Source: a virus
Virus record (IMG/VR): IMGVR_UViG_3300027833_002114
Coordinates: 1 to 64,000 of that record
Reading direction: 5' to 3' (one strand)
DNA length: 64,000 nt
The notes under the pieces are model-generated. The model did not search any database and had not been told where the DNA came from. It saw only the letters and a list, made by a program, of their open reading frames with translations. A program made the position numbers and the translations under genes. Of the stretch, positions 41,989 to 51,690 are shown one piece after another (position 1 is the stretch's first letter; each line of letters begins with the position of its first letter).

Positions 41989-43392
41989 ATGAGTAAAAAG
42001 AAGAAAATTTTATTACTATCTGATGACTTACGAATGTCATCGGGTATAGCAACAGTTTCTAAAGAATTGGTTTTTGGTACTCTTGATAAATACGACTGGG
42101 TTCAATTAGGAGCAGCAGTTAATCATCCAGAAAAGGGTAAGGAAATAGATTTAGGAGATGATGCGAAAAAAAGAAGTGGAATAGAAGATGCTTCTCTTAA
42201 AATTATTCCATGGACAGGTTATGGAGATGCAAACATTCTTCGTGAATTAATTATGAGACATCAACCTGATGCAATTCTACACTTTACAGACCCAAGATAT
42301 TGGAGATGGTTATATGAGATGGAAGCGGAGGTAAGACAAAATCTTCCTATTTTATTTTACCACATTTGGGATGATTTACCAGACCCGGATTACAATAGAA
42401 ACTACTATGAATCATGTGATTGGTTGGGATGTATCTCAAGACAAACTTATGGTATTGTAAGTAGAGTAGGTAATATAGATTCAGAAACAATCAAACCATT
42501 AGAAGATTGGCAAGTATCTTATGTACCACATGGTATCAATTCAGAAACCTACAAACCAACTATTGTAAATGAGGATTTCAAAAAACAATTACTAGGTGAT
42601 AAGGATTATAAGTTTGTATTATTTTGGATGAACCGAAATATCAAACGTAAACAACCATCAGATGTTATTTGGGCATTCAGTAAATTTGTGAATGGGTTAC
42701 CTAAAGAAGATAGGGATAAGGTGTGTTTAATTATGCATACAAATCCGATTGACCAGAATGGAACTGATTTAGTATCTGTATCTGAGAAAATCGCACCTGG
42801 ATGTGATATAAAATTCTCAACCGATAGAATTACACAAGAACAACTAAATCAGTTATATAACATAGCAGATTGTACAATCAATATTGCGGGTAATGAAGGA
42901 TTTGGGTTAACAACTGCAGAATCTGTTATGGCAGGAACACCATCTATTATAAACGTTACAGGTGGATTACAAGACCAATGTGGATTCAAATGGATTTCTG
43001 ATGATAAAAAAGTAGATGGAAAATACCTAACTGCTGAAGATTATAAAGAAATTGGTTCACTTCACAATTACAGAGATTGGGAAGATAAAGTAACACATGG
43101 GGAATGGGTAAAGCCAGTTTGGCCAAGAGTTCAAACTATGGTTGGTTCAGTTCCAACTCCTTATATCATTGATGATAAGGTTGATGTAAATGAAGTTGCA
43201 GATGCAATTAGATATTGGTATGATATTCATCCAGAAGATAGAAGAGAACGAGGATTAAAGGGTAGAGATGAATTTTTAGGTGAAATGGGATTGAATTCTA
43301 AAAATATGTGTAAAACACTTGTTGATGGAATTGAAACTACATTTGAAAATTGGAAACCAAAAGATAAATTTAACGTTTATAAAATTAGGTAA
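41989..43392 (+). CDS. GT4-type glycosyltransferase
   Basis: The 467-residue GT-B protein begins ILLLSDDLRMSSGIATVS and ends with the GT4 donor site NEGFGLTTAESVMAGTP (E-x7-E). The middle DWQVSYVPHGINSETY is the typical domain-joining segment. It transfers a sugar from a nucleotide donor, retaining configuration. It overlaps the next gene (TAATG). As the first glycosyltransferase of a 13-kb run, it probably builds part of a surface or virion glycan. Confidence 0.85.
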   Translation: MSKKKKILLLSDDLRMSSGIATVSKELVFGTLDKYDWVQLGAAVNHPEKGKEIDLGDDAKKRSGIEDASLKIIPWTGYGDANILRELIMRHQPDAILHFTDPRYWRWLYEMEAEVRQNLPILFYHIWDDLPDPDYNRNYYESCDWLGCISRQTYGIVSRVGNIDSETIKPLEDWQVSYVPHGINSETYKPTIVNEDFKKQLLGDKDYKFVLFWMNRNIKRKQPSDVIWAFSKFVNGLPKEDRDKVCLIMHTNPIDQNGTDLVSVSEKIAPGCDIKFSTDRITQEQLNQLYNIADCTINIAGNEGFGLTTAESVMAGTPSIINVTGGLQDQCGFKWISDDKKVDGKYLTAEDYKEIGSLHNYRDWEDKVTHGEWVKPVWPRVQTMVGSVPTPYIIDDKVDVNEVADAIRYWYDIHPEDRRERGLKGRDEFLGEMGLNSKNMCKTLVDGIETTFENWKPKDKFNVYKIR

Positions 43393-43670
43393 TGAGTAAG
43401 CCAATCTTCATAGTTAGATTACCAGGTTACTGGAATCCTAAACAATTTGATATATCAAGAAAAGCAATTTACGATAGAAAAGAACTATCAAATGAGTATC
43501 ATGTATTAGTATTATCTGATAATGAAGTTGAAACTATACGATTTGAGTGTTATAACTCACCACATGAACCAGAAAAGTTAGAAGAAATAACAAAACTAAC
43601 TCAGATATCAATAGAAAGATGTTTGAGAAACGAAGAAGAAAACCGATTAAGAGAATTAGAAGATGAATAA
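43392..43670 (+). CDS. Hypothetical protein, 92 residues
   Basis: A small alpha/beta protein (IFIVRLPGYWNPKQFD, YHVLVLSDNEVE) with a charged C-terminal helix. It overlaps both glycosyltransferase genes that flank it, so it is co-translated with them. No family is recognised. An accessory role in the same pathway is possible. Confidence 0.6.
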   Translation: MSKPIFIVRLPGYWNPKQFDISRKAIYDRKELSNEYHVLVLSDNEVETIRFECYNSPHEPEKLEEITKLTQISIERCLRNEEENRLRELEDE

Positions 43671-44922
43671 ACCTTTATTAGTATATCAGGCACCAATAGC
43701 AACTAGAAGTGGTTATGGTGACCATTCAAGAGATATCTTGAAATCATTATTTGAATTAGATAAGTACGATGTTAAAATTGTACCAACACGATGGGGAAAT
43801 ACTCCACAAGACCAAATCAATCCACAAACTGAGTTTGGACAAAAGGTTATACAAAATATAACAACTCAAGTTGATAGAAAACCAGATATTTTTATACAAG
43901 TATCGGTTGCAAATGAATTTAAAAGAGTTGGTGAGTATAATATTGGGATTACTGCTGGAGTAGAATCTACGGTTGCACCTCAAGAATTTTTACAAGGTGG
44001 TAATCAGATGGATTTAATCATAACACCATCAGAGTTTACAAAAGAAGTTTTGGTTAAAACAACATATACTCAAGTTGATAAAACAACTAAAAAAGAAATA
44101 GGGCAAGTCAAATTAGATAGACCTGTTGAAGTTTTATTTGAAGGAGTTGATACTTCTATATTTAATGGAAAATCAAAAAAATCGGTTTTAGATTCAGTTG
44201 ATACTGATTTTAACTTCCTTTTTGTAGGACATTGGTTAGCAGGTGGATTGGGACATGATAGAAAGGATGTAGGAATGATGATTAAAACATTTTGTACTGT
44301 TTTTAAATCATTACCAAAAGATAAACAACCAGGTTTTATTCTAAAAACATCTCATGCAGGTTTCTCAGTAGGTGATAGAGAAAAGATAGCAATTAATATA
44401 AAAAATATAACTGAAGAATTTGGTGATAAGTGTCCTCCTATTCATTTAGTATTTGGGGATTTATCCGAATCAGAATTAAATGATTTGTATAATGATGATA
44501 AAGTAAAAGCAATGGTATCATTTACCAAGGGAGAAGGATATGGTAGACCACTTGCAGAATTTGCTACAACGGGTAAACCAATCATTGTTTCTAATTGGAG
44601 TGGATTCACAGATTTCTTACCAAAAGAACATACACTCTACTTGGATGGTGAGCTACAAAACATTGATGAATCAGCTTCTAATAAATTTTTATTAAAAGAA
44701 GCTAAGTGGTTTTATGTAAATTATTCTAAAGCAGCTCAAGTATTGTATAAAACTTATGATAAATACACAGATGCACTAAAACAAAGTGCAGGATTGAAAG
44801 TTAATATAAACAAGAATTTCACACTAAATAAAATGACAAGTAAATTGGGTGAAATACTTGATAAATATGTTAAGGTAACACAAAAAATAGAAATGAAATT
44901 ACCAACTATTAATAAACTTTAA
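43663..44922 (+). CDS. GT4-like glycosyltransferase
   Basis: The 419-residue GT-B protein has PSEFTKEVLVK and VLFEGVDTSIFNG at the domain junction, NFLFVGHW at the start of the C-terminal domain, and the donor motif SFTKGEGYGRPLAEFATTGKP (E-x7-E type). It differs considerably from the gene at 41989, so it is not a recent duplicate. The stop overlaps the next start (TAATG). Confidence 0.8.
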   Translation: MNKPLLVYQAPIATRSGYGDHSRDILKSLFELDKYDVKIVPTRWGNTPQDQINPQTEFGQKVIQNITTQVDRKPDIFIQVSVANEFKRVGEYNIGITAGVESTVAPQEFLQGGNQMDLIITPSEFTKEVLVKTTYTQVDKTTKKEIGQVKLDRPVEVLFEGVDTSIFNGKSKKSVLDSVDTDFNFLFVGHWLAGGLGHDRKDVGMMIKTFCTVFKSLPKDKQPGFILKTSHAGFSVGDREKIAINIKNITEEFGDKCPPIHLVFGDLSESELNDLYNDDKVKAMVSFTKGEGYGRPLAEFATTGKPIIVSNWSGFTDFLPKEHTLYLDGELQNIDESASNKFLLKEAKWFYVNYSKAAQVLYKTYDKYTDALKQSAGLKVNINKNFTLNKMTSKLGEILDKYVKVTQKIEMKLPTINKL

Positions 44923-45458
44923 TGGCATATACAAGACAATATCAGGCATTTCTAAAACCGGAAAGAAGAGTTGGTAAAGCATTAATCAGACCACGAAACA
45001 TTTATAGAATCACAACTTATAAAGGAGGAGAACCTGCAACTAGAAGTGGTGAAGATGCAAGATATGTATTTGTTATTGGTATTGTGGATAAAATGGTTCA
45101 TTGTATTAAACTTAATCCAATAAAACCTATTGATTTTACAACATTAATAGCTAAACTTAGAGATAAAAGAATACCAATAGGTTCAGACCAATCATTGGAA
45201 TTATTGTTGAAGAAATTTAGTAAAGATGGTAATAATTTATTTTCATCTTTTATAAAAAATAATAGTAAATTATATTCTCGTTCATTATCAAATTATAGAA
45301 CATATAAATTAAATAATATAACAAACATTTACGAAATTAGATTTGAACAAGAGTTCTTACAAGAACTATTCAAAGAAGGTTCAAATAAATCAACAAGAAG
45401 ACAAGTTATTACAGAAGAAGTAGCAGAAGACAAACAAGATATAGCAGATAATGAATAA
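44922..45458 (+). CDS. Hypothetical protein, 178 residues
   Basis: The N-terminal half is beta-rich (RPRNIYRITTYKGGEP, ARYVFVIGIVDKMVHCIKL) and the C-terminal half basic and helical with an acidic tail. I associate this N-terminal pattern with uncharacterised proteins of other large phages. Not obviously an enzyme. It overlaps both neighbours in the glycan operon. Confidence 0.65.
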   Translation: MAYTRQYQAFLKPERRVGKALIRPRNIYRITTYKGGEPATRSGEDARYVFVIGIVDKMVHCIKLNPIKPIDFTTLIAKLRDKRIPIGSDQSLELLLKKFSKDGNNLFSSFIKNNSKLYSRSLSNYRTYKLNNITNIYEIRFEQEFLQELFKEGSNKSTRRQVITEEVAEDKQDIADNE

Positions 45459-46449
45459 AATATTAATCACAGGAGTAGCAGGTTTACTTGGAAGTAGATT
45501 GGCAGATTGGATTATAGAAAATAAACCAAATGTAGAAGTTTGGGGATTAGATGATTTATCAGGTGGGTATAAAGAAAACGTAAATAGTAAAGTAAAATTT
45601 ATAAAAGTAAATTTGGTTACTGATGCACCATTAGTATCTCATGTTTTCGAAGCTGAAAAGTTTGATTATGTATTTCACTTTGCCGCTTATGCAGCTGAAG
45701 GATTATCACCATTTATTAGAACATATAACTATGATAACAATCTTAGAGCAACTGCTCTTATTGTAAACGAATGTATTAAACATGATGTTACTAGATTGGT
45801 GTTCACTTCAACATTAGCTGTATATGGATATGGTTATGGTGGTATCTTTGATGAAACACAAGTACCAAACCCAATAGACCCTTATGGTGTTGCAAAATAT
45901 GGATGTGAAATGGATATACAAATTGCGGGTGAACAACATGGATTAGATTGGTGTATTATCAGACCACATAATGTATATGGTATTAAACAAAACATATGGG
46001 ATAAATACAGAAATGTATTAGGAATATGGATGTATCAACATTTAAATGGTGAGGATATGACAATATTTGGTGATGGTACACAAACAAGAGCATTTAGTTT
46101 CATTGATGATTCATTAGAACCATTATGGAATTCTGCAGTTAGAAAAGAAGCATCAAAAGAAATTATTAACTTAGGTGGTGTTGAAGAAATATCAATTAAG
46201 GATGCATCAACTATTGTTAGAGAAGTTATTGGTGAGGGTAAAGTAGTTCACTTAGAACCAAGACATGAAGTTAAACATTCAATACCAACATTTCAGAAAT
46301 CAATTGATTTGTTAGGATTCGAACATAAAACTTCCATGAAAGATGGATTAACACAAATGTGGAAATGGGTTAAAGAACAACCGATGAGAGAAAGATTTGT
46401 TTGGTCAGAGTATGAATTAGATAAAGGAATATATAGTTTTTGGAAATGA
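45451..46449 (+). CDS. NAD-dependent sugar epimerase/dehydratase (extended SDR)
   Basis: The 332-residue protein has the NAD-binding GVAGLLG near residue 8, DDLSGG after the second strand, and the catalytic triad parts FTSTLAVYG and YGVAK. The C-terminal substrate domain includes TRAFSFIDD. It resembles UDP-glucose 4-epimerase-type enzymes that change or dehydrate nucleotide sugars. A second, different epimerase-like gene lies at 47066. Confidence 0.88.
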   Translation: MNKILITGVAGLLGSRLADWIIENKPNVEVWGLDDLSGGYKENVNSKVKFIKVNLVTDAPLVSHVFEAEKFDYVFHFAAYAAEGLSPFIRTYNYDNNLRATALIVNECIKHDVTRLVFTSTLAVYGYGYGGIFDETQVPNPIDPYGVAKYGCEMDIQIAGEQHGLDWCIIRPHNVYGIKQNIWDKYRNVLGIWMYQHLNGEDMTIFGDGTQTRAFSFIDDSLEPLWNSAVRKEASKEIINLGGVEEISIKDASTIVREVIGEGKVVHLEPRHEVKHSIPTFQKSIDLLGFEHKTSMKDGLTQMWKWVKEQPMRERFVWSEYELDKGIYSFWK

Positions 46450-47069
46450 AAATAAGTTATGCAATTACGGTTTGTAATGAGTTAGATGAAATAACTAAGT
46501 TATTAAACTTTTTACAATTAAATATTAGAAAAGAAGATGAAATTGTAATACAATACGATGAATCATCTGTTACATCTGAAGTAAAAGAATATATTTCTTT
46601 AATGGATATGATGCATGAAAATCATAATGTTATTGGATTTCCTCTTAATAAAGATTTTGCATCATTTAAAAATAATCTTAAATCAAATTGTAGTGGTGAT
46701 TATATTTTTCAAATAGATGCAGATGAAATACCACACGCTGCTTTAATAGAGTATTTACCTGAAGTATTAACTACCAATCCTGTTGATATTGTATTTGTAC
46801 CACGAGTAAATACAGTAGAAGGGTTAACACAAGAACACATTGATAAATGGGGTTGGAATGTTAACGAAAAAGGTTGGGTTAATTGGCCTGATTATCAAAC
46901 TCGTATTTACAAAAATACAGAAGATGTAACTTGGATGAATAAAGTACATGAAAAAATAACAGGATATAATAACTTTTCTAATTTTCCAATGGAAGAACAT
47001 TGGAGTTTATATCATCCAAAGAAAATAGATAGACAAGAAAAGCAAAACGAATTTTACGAAACAATATGA
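46446..47069 (+). CDS. GT2-like glycosyltransferase
   Basis: This GT-A protein of 207 residues begins ISYAITVCNELDEITKLL, the usual donor-binding start of family 2, and has the metal-binding DxD in FQIDADEIPH. The start at 46446 (ATGA overlap) replaces an earlier TTG in the same frame. It is short compared with most GT2 enzymes (about 300), with a C-terminal HEKITGYNNF segment typical for the group that acts on short acceptors. Confidence 0.8.
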   Translation: MKISYAITVCNELDEITKLLNFLQLNIRKEDEIVIQYDESSVTSEVKEYISLMDMMHENHNVIGFPLNKDFASFKNNLKSNCSGDYIFQIDADEIPHAALIEYLPEVLTTNPVDIVFVPRVNTVEGLTQEHIDKWGWNVNEKGWVNWPDYQTRIYKNTEDVTWMNKVHEKITGYNNFSNFPMEEHWSLYHPKKIDRQEKQNEFYETI

Positions 47070-47914
47070 AAACACTAGTAACAGGTGGTGCAGGTTTTAT
47101 TGGAAGTAATCTTATTAAGAGATTAAAAGATGATGGACATCATGTTGTAGTATTGGATGATTATTCAACTGGTGATAGAAAAAATCACATAGAAGGTGTA
47201 AAATATATAAACGCAGATATTGAACAAATAGAATACATTAAAGGAAAGGATGTTGATTTATGTTTTCATCTAGGTGCGGTATCAAGAGTACAACCATCAT
47301 TTGATGACCCAACAGAATGTTTACGAGTTAATGTAAATGGAACTGAAAAGGTAATGGAATGGGCAGATAATTGGGATATACGAGTTGTATATGCTGGTTC
47401 ATCTTCTAAACACCATGACCCTACCGATTCACCATATGCTATGTACAAATATCTTGGAGAAGAAGTTTGTAAGTTATACAAAAATAGTTTTGATGTTGAT
47501 GTTAGAATTGCTAGATTCTATAATGTATATGGACCAGGTGAATCATTGGATGAAAAATATGGTAATGTAATTGGTATTTGGAGAACCAAGAGTTTCAATT
47601 GTGAAAAACTACCAATTGTAGGTGATGGTGAACAAAGAAGAGATTTTACTCATGTAGATGATATAGTAGATGGTTTGATTAAAATATCAGAAACAGATGA
47701 TATACACGAAGATGCATGGGAACTTGGGTGTGGTGTAAACTACTCAGTAAATCAGTTGGCAGGATTCTTTAATGAAAGATTCGAAACTGAAACAACTTAC
47801 ATACCAGAACAAAAAGGAAATTATAGAGAAACTCTTAATACCAATACAGATGCTATTGATAGATTAGGATGGAAACCACAAGATAGATTAGAAGATTATA
47901 TAAAAAGTTTATAA
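47066..47914 (+). CDS. NAD-dependent sugar epimerase (UDP-glucose 4-epimerase-like)
   Basis: The 282-residue extended SDR begins TLVTGGAGFIGSNL, with DDYSTGDR after the second strand, FHLGAVSRVQPSF, and catalytic YAMYK with Ser in YAGSSSK. The later NVYGPGE and RRDFTHVDD segments are the standard substrate-binding blocks. It is shorter than GalE (338). Its products would feed the glycosyltransferases nearby. It overlaps the neighbours at both ends. Confidence 0.9.
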   Translation: MKTLVTGGAGFIGSNLIKRLKDDGHHVVVLDDYSTGDRKNHIEGVKYINADIEQIEYIKGKDVDLCFHLGAVSRVQPSFDDPTECLRVNVNGTEKVMEWADNWDIRVVYAGSSSKHHDPTDSPYAMYKYLGEEVCKLYKNSFDVDVRIARFYNVYGPGESLDEKYGNVIGIWRTKSFNCEKLPIVGDGEQRRDFTHVDDIVDGLIKISETDDIHEDAWELGCGVNYSVNQLAGFFNERFETETTYIPEQKGNYRETLNTNTDAIDRLGWKPQDRLEDYIKSL

Positions 47915-48747
47915 TGATAGGAATCATAGGGCAAGGTTTCGTAGGAAATGCAGTTTACCAAAAGTTTAAAAACTATTATGATGTACTTACATATGATTTA
48001 GATGAAACAAAATCTAATTCTAATGTAAATGAAATAATTTGTAAATGTACAAATATATTCATATGTTTACCAACACCAATGAATAAAGATGGGAGTTGTA
48101 ATATCAGTATAGTAGAACAAGTTTTAACTGGAATTGATTTAACAACTGATAACTTAGAAACCCAAAGAAACATTATAATCAAATCCACAATACCACCAGG
48201 TACAACTGCAAAATGGAATCATAGATTTGAATCACTTAATATCGTATTTAATCCAGAGTTCTTAACAGAGGCAAATGCCGTATCTGATTATGAGAACCAA
48301 GATAGAATTATATTAGGTGGTGTAAGACCTGCAACTACTGAATTGAAAACTATATTTTCAAAAGTATTCCCAAAGGCACATATAATCAAAACAGATTCAA
48401 CTCATGCTGAGATGGTGAAGTATTTAACTAATACATTTTTAGCTACTAAAGTATCATTCGCAAACGAAATGTATTCATTGTGTAATGAACTCAATGTTGA
48501 TTATGATAAAGTTGTAGAATATGCAACGTTAGATGATAGGTTAGGAAAATCTCATTGGAATGTACCAGGACCAGATGGAGATTTTGGATTCGGTGGACAT
48601 TGTTTTCCGAAAGATTTAGCAGCAATACTTCATTTAAGTGAGGAATTAAATACAATGAATAATGTACTATGTGCAGTTCAAGAAACTAACAATAACGTTA
48701 GAAAGAATAGAGATTGGGAACAAATGAAAGGAAGAGCAGTATCATGA
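47914..48747 (+). CDS. UDP-sugar 6-dehydrogenase-like protein (short)
   Basis: The 277-residue protein has the NAD site IGIIGQGFVGNAV, the substrate segment FNPEFLTEANAV, and the catalytic Cys in FGFGGHCFPKDL, which is the diagnostic GGxCxPKD of UDP-glucose/GDP-mannose dehydrogenases. The full C-terminal domain of this family (400+ residues) is missing; it stops soon after the central helix. Such enzymes oxidise a sugar to its uronic acid, giving acidic glycans. Confidence 0.85.
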   Translation: MIGIIGQGFVGNAVYQKFKNYYDVLTYDLDETKSNSNVNEIICKCTNIFICLPTPMNKDGSCNISIVEQVLTGIDLTTDNLETQRNIIIKSTIPPGTTAKWNHRFESLNIVFNPEFLTEANAVSDYENQDRIILGGVRPATTELKTIFSKVFPKAHIIKTDSTHAEMVKYLTNTFLATKVSFANEMYSLCNELNVDYDKVVEYATLDDRLGKSHWNVPGPDGDFGFGGHCFPKDLAAILHLSEELNTMNNVLCAVQETNNNVRKNRDWEQMKGRAVS

Positions 48748-49628
48748 AAGTAACATTTATATATGCATATGAAAACGAAGAATGGTCAACACCAATGGCT
48801 CTTGCAAATGAATTTGAATCAAGAGATTGGGAAGTTGATTTTGTTTCTATTGGTTCAAATAGAACAGGACAATATTCTGATGAACAACTTCAACTTTGGA
48901 TTCAACAAGATTTAGAATGTGATATTGCATTGTTTATGGATTGGGGTAGGTTTGATTCTAAGTGGTTGGATAAGAATTTAAAATCAGACACATTTTGGGT
49001 ACAAGAAAGTGGAGATGACCCACAGAACTTTGAAAGAAACTTTCCCAAATCAGATAGATTTGATATGACTCTTTCACCCGATAGTGATGCAACTAACGAA
49101 TATAAAAATAGAGGAATTGCTTCATATTGGTGGACACATTTTGCAGATACACGAGTTCAGTTTCCCATGGATATAGAACCTGAATATGTTGGAGTAACTA
49201 CCAGAGGAACTGGTAATTCAGAATTTTTAGATACACTAACTCAACATGGTGGGGGAACTATTGGAAATAAAAATGGACTTGATGCAAAAGAACATACAGA
49301 ATTTCTTAATAAAGGATTAATGGTAATTCAAAATTCAAGATGGGGTGAAGTAACCCGTAGAATATTTGAAGGAATGGCTTGTGGTAAATTAGTGTTATGT
49401 GATAGATTACATGAAAATAAGAAATTACATGAATTGTTTATAGATGGTGAAGATATCGTTTACTATGATGATATGATAGATTGTATCACTAAAATGAATA
49501 GATATTCTGAAGATAATATTGAAAGAGAGCGTATCGCAAAAAATGGTTATAATAAAGTTCTAAAAAACCATACACAGAAACAACGAGTAGATTTCATACT
49601 CAAAAAATATAAAGAGTGGAAGAATTAA
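48744..49628 (+). CDS. CgeB-like glycosyltransferase
   Basis: The 294-residue protein contains NSRWGEVTRRIFEGMACGKL followed by LHELFIDGEDIVYYDD, the donor-side pattern of the CgeB/DUF3880-type glycosyltransferases, with a preceding ESGDDPQNF segment. The start at 48744 overlaps the dehydrogenase stop (ATGA); a start at 48714 would overlap by 34 bases. Acceptor unknown. Confidence 0.7.
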   Translation: MKVTFIYAYENEEWSTPMALANEFESRDWEVDFVSIGSNRTGQYSDEQLQLWIQQDLECDIALFMDWGRFDSKWLDKNLKSDTFWVQESGDDPQNFERNFPKSDRFDMTLSPDSDATNEYKNRGIASYWWTHFADTRVQFPMDIEPEYVGVTTRGTGNSEFLDTLTQHGGGTIGNKNGLDAKEHTEFLNKGLMVIQNSRWGEVTRRIFEGMACGKLVLCDRLHENKKLHELFIDGEDIVYYDDMIDCITKMNRYSEDNIERERIAKNGYNKVLKNHTQKQRVDFILKKYKEWKN

Positions 49629-51208
49629 AACCATATTCTAAAAAAGATTTACTAGTAGGATGTATTACTAAATACTCCAAATCAGACATTGAACCGTGGG
49701 TAGAATCAATTCAAAGAAGTGGTTATACTGGTGGTAAGATGATGTTGGTATATGATGTATCTCAAGATGTAATCAATTACTTAAAATTAAATCATTTTGA
49801 TGTTTATCAATCACAACTAAATCAACACATTATATTACAAAGATTTTTAGATTTAAACCATCTTTTAAAAGATATTGATTGTGATAGAATTATTTGGACT
49901 GATGTTAAGGATGTTATATTTCAAACCAATCCATCTCATTGGTTAAACAAAAACAAAAATAAACCAATCATTGCTTGTTCAGAGTGTATTACATTTAAAG
50001 ATGATGAATGGGCAGTTACAAATGCAGGAACATCTTTCCCTATGGAATGGGAATGGTTACAAAATAAAACATCACATTGTGCAGGAACTATTGCTGGTGA
50101 TAAAGAATACATCAGAGATTTATTTATAAACATTTACCGATGGAGTTTAACAAGTTCGAATCCAGACCAGTTATCAGACCAAGCAGCATATAATGTTTTA
50201 ATTAACCAAACTCAATATAAAGATATTGTACAATTCACACCACAAGAAGATGGATTTGCAACTCAACTTGGAACTGTTCTAATTAAGAAAGACCACTTCG
50301 GTGATAAATTATTAGAACCTACTCCAATCGTAGATGATTTAATCAGAAATCAAAAAGGAGAACCATTTGTAATCGTTCATCAGTATGATAGAAATCCTCA
50401 ACTAAAACAATCTATTCATAATATGTACAAAGATAAAATTTATACAGAACCTTCAAAAGATAATGCATTAGGATTTAGTTATGAAAATTGGTTATCTATA
50501 AGAAGTAAGGGAAAATATGATACCCAATACAATGATTTACTTAAAGATAAAAGAGTTATAATTGTAGGACCATCTCCATCACTCGTAGGAAGTGGTAAGG
50601 GAAAAGAAATAGATGATTATGATATTGTTATCAGAATTAACAAGGGATTTCCAATCGAAGAAGGAATGGAATCTGATTTGGGTTCACGCACAGATATTCA
50701 TTATCATTGTCTACACACACATCCAGCGTGTGGTGGTAAGATTTTTTATGAAGAAATGAAAGATAAAAACGTTTTAGTTTCTTGTCCTTATCCAAAGTAT
50801 GTTGGACCATTTCATGGTGATGTAACTTCATTTGAAAGTGAAAACAAAAAATGGAATCTACCATTTCATTGTGCTGATACTGATTATTATATTGGTGTTG
50901 CAAAAATGTTAGGTACAAGACCTAATGCAGGTACAATGACAATAATGGATTTACTTTGTTATGATTTAAAAGAATTACATATTACAGGTTTTACTTGGTT
51001 TAGAGATGGTTGGAGAAAAACATATAAAGACCATTGTGAACTATTTGGTGAAGAGGAAGGTAAACGAAAAAGAGAAAAAGAATTAAGTGGTGAGTTCGGT
51101 GGAAATCATCTTCAAAAACCACAAGAAGATTTAGTAAGAGAAATATATTTGAATGATGACAGAGTTTTTATTGATGATATAATGAAACAAATACTTGAAG
51201 TAAAGTAG
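49616..51208 (+). CDS. Fusion of GT-A glycosyltransferase and GT29 sialyltransferase-like domain
   Basis: The 530-residue protein joins two domains. Residues 1-290 resemble a nucleotide-sugar GT-A enzyme with the metal motif RIIWTDVKDVIF (~91-102). Residues ~310-530 resemble GT29 sialyltransferases: VIIVGPSPSLVGSGKGKEID and YDIVIRIN with DLGSRTDIH match sialylmotif L, and PNAGTMTIMDLLCYDLKELH with ITGF matches motif S. It begins with GTG inside the previous gene's end, since no ATG is available. With the CMP-sialate synthetase-like gene at 52348 it would add a nonulosonic acid-type sugar. Confidence 0.7.
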   Translation: MEELKPYSKKDLLVGCITKYSKSDIEPWVESIQRSGYTGGKMMLVYDVSQDVINYLKLNHFDVYQSQLNQHIILQRFLDLNHLLKDIDCDRIIWTDVKDVIFQTNPSHWLNKNKNKPIIACSECITFKDDEWAVTNAGTSFPMEWEWLQNKTSHCAGTIAGDKEYIRDLFINIYRWSLTSSNPDQLSDQAAYNVLINQTQYKDIVQFTPQEDGFATQLGTVLIKKDHFGDKLLEPTPIVDDLIRNQKGEPFVIVHQYDRNPQLKQSIHNMYKDKIYTEPSKDNALGFSYENWLSIRSKGKYDTQYNDLLKDKRVIIVGPSPSLVGSGKGKEIDDYDIVIRINKGFPIEEGMESDLGSRTDIHYHCLHTHPACGGKIFYEEMKDKNVLVSCPYPKYVGPFHGDVTSFESENKKWNLPFHCADTDYYIGVAKMLGTRPNAGTMTIMDLLCYDLKELHITGFTWFRDGWRKTYKDHCELFGEEEGKRKREKELSGEFGGNHLQKPQEDLVREIYLNDDRVFIDDIMKQILEVK

Positions 51209-51232
51209 AAAAAACTTGTATAATCCAAATAA

Positions 51233-51256
51233 ATTTCGTATATTTGTATAACAAAC
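51233..51256 (+). promoter_or_regulatory. Palindromic -7 promoter, ACAAAT form with one mismatch
   Basis: TTTCG, TATATTTG (51239-51246) and ATTTGTATAACAAAC (51242-51256) lie 8 bases before the cupin ATG. The upstream CTTGTATAATCCAAATAAA block (51214-51232) is shared with the promoter at 5951. Confidence 0.75.
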
Positions 51257-51264
51257 ACCTTAGT

Positions 51265-51690
51265 ATGAAACAAGATAGTAATGTAAAACGAGTATTAAAA
51301 GATGATGGAGTAACTAATTCCTTATTAGTTGCTGGTCATGAGTTCGAAAATCCAAAAACAATAAACATTCCAACACTAGAAAAAGAATTAGGTTATAAAG
51401 ATTCTTGGGCAGTTCGAGTAGTTTATAATGATAGATTTGGTGGAGTTATAATCAAACAGAATCCTGGTGAGGGAAATAGATTACATTATCATCCTGATGC
51501 TGATGAATGTTGGGTTGTTCTTGAAGGTGAATATGAGTGGCAAATCGAAGAAGAAGTTAGTAGAGTTAAACAAGGTGATATCATTGTTGTAAAAGCTAAC
51601 ACATGGCATAAGATTACTGCAGTTGGTGATAAACCAGCCGCAAGATTAGCAATTACAAAACCAGATGTAGAACACATATATGAAGATTAA
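51265..51690 (+). CDS. Cupin-fold protein
   Basis: The 141-residue beta-barrel has cupin motif 1, GEGNRLHYHPDADECWVVLE (two His and a Glu for metal), and motif 2, VKQGDIIVVKANTWHK. It resembles small cupins of sugar metabolism (isomerases, epimerases). The start at 51265 avoids translating the promoter. It overlaps the SDR gene by 11 bases, so both likely work on the same sugar intermediate. Confidence 0.8.
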   Translation: MKQDSNVKRVLKDDGVTNSLLVAGHEFENPKTINIPTLEKELGYKDSWAVRVVYNDRFGGVIIKQNPGEGNRLHYHPDADECWVVLEGEYEWQIEEEVSRVKQGDIIVVKANTWHKITAVGDKPAARLAITKPDVEHIYED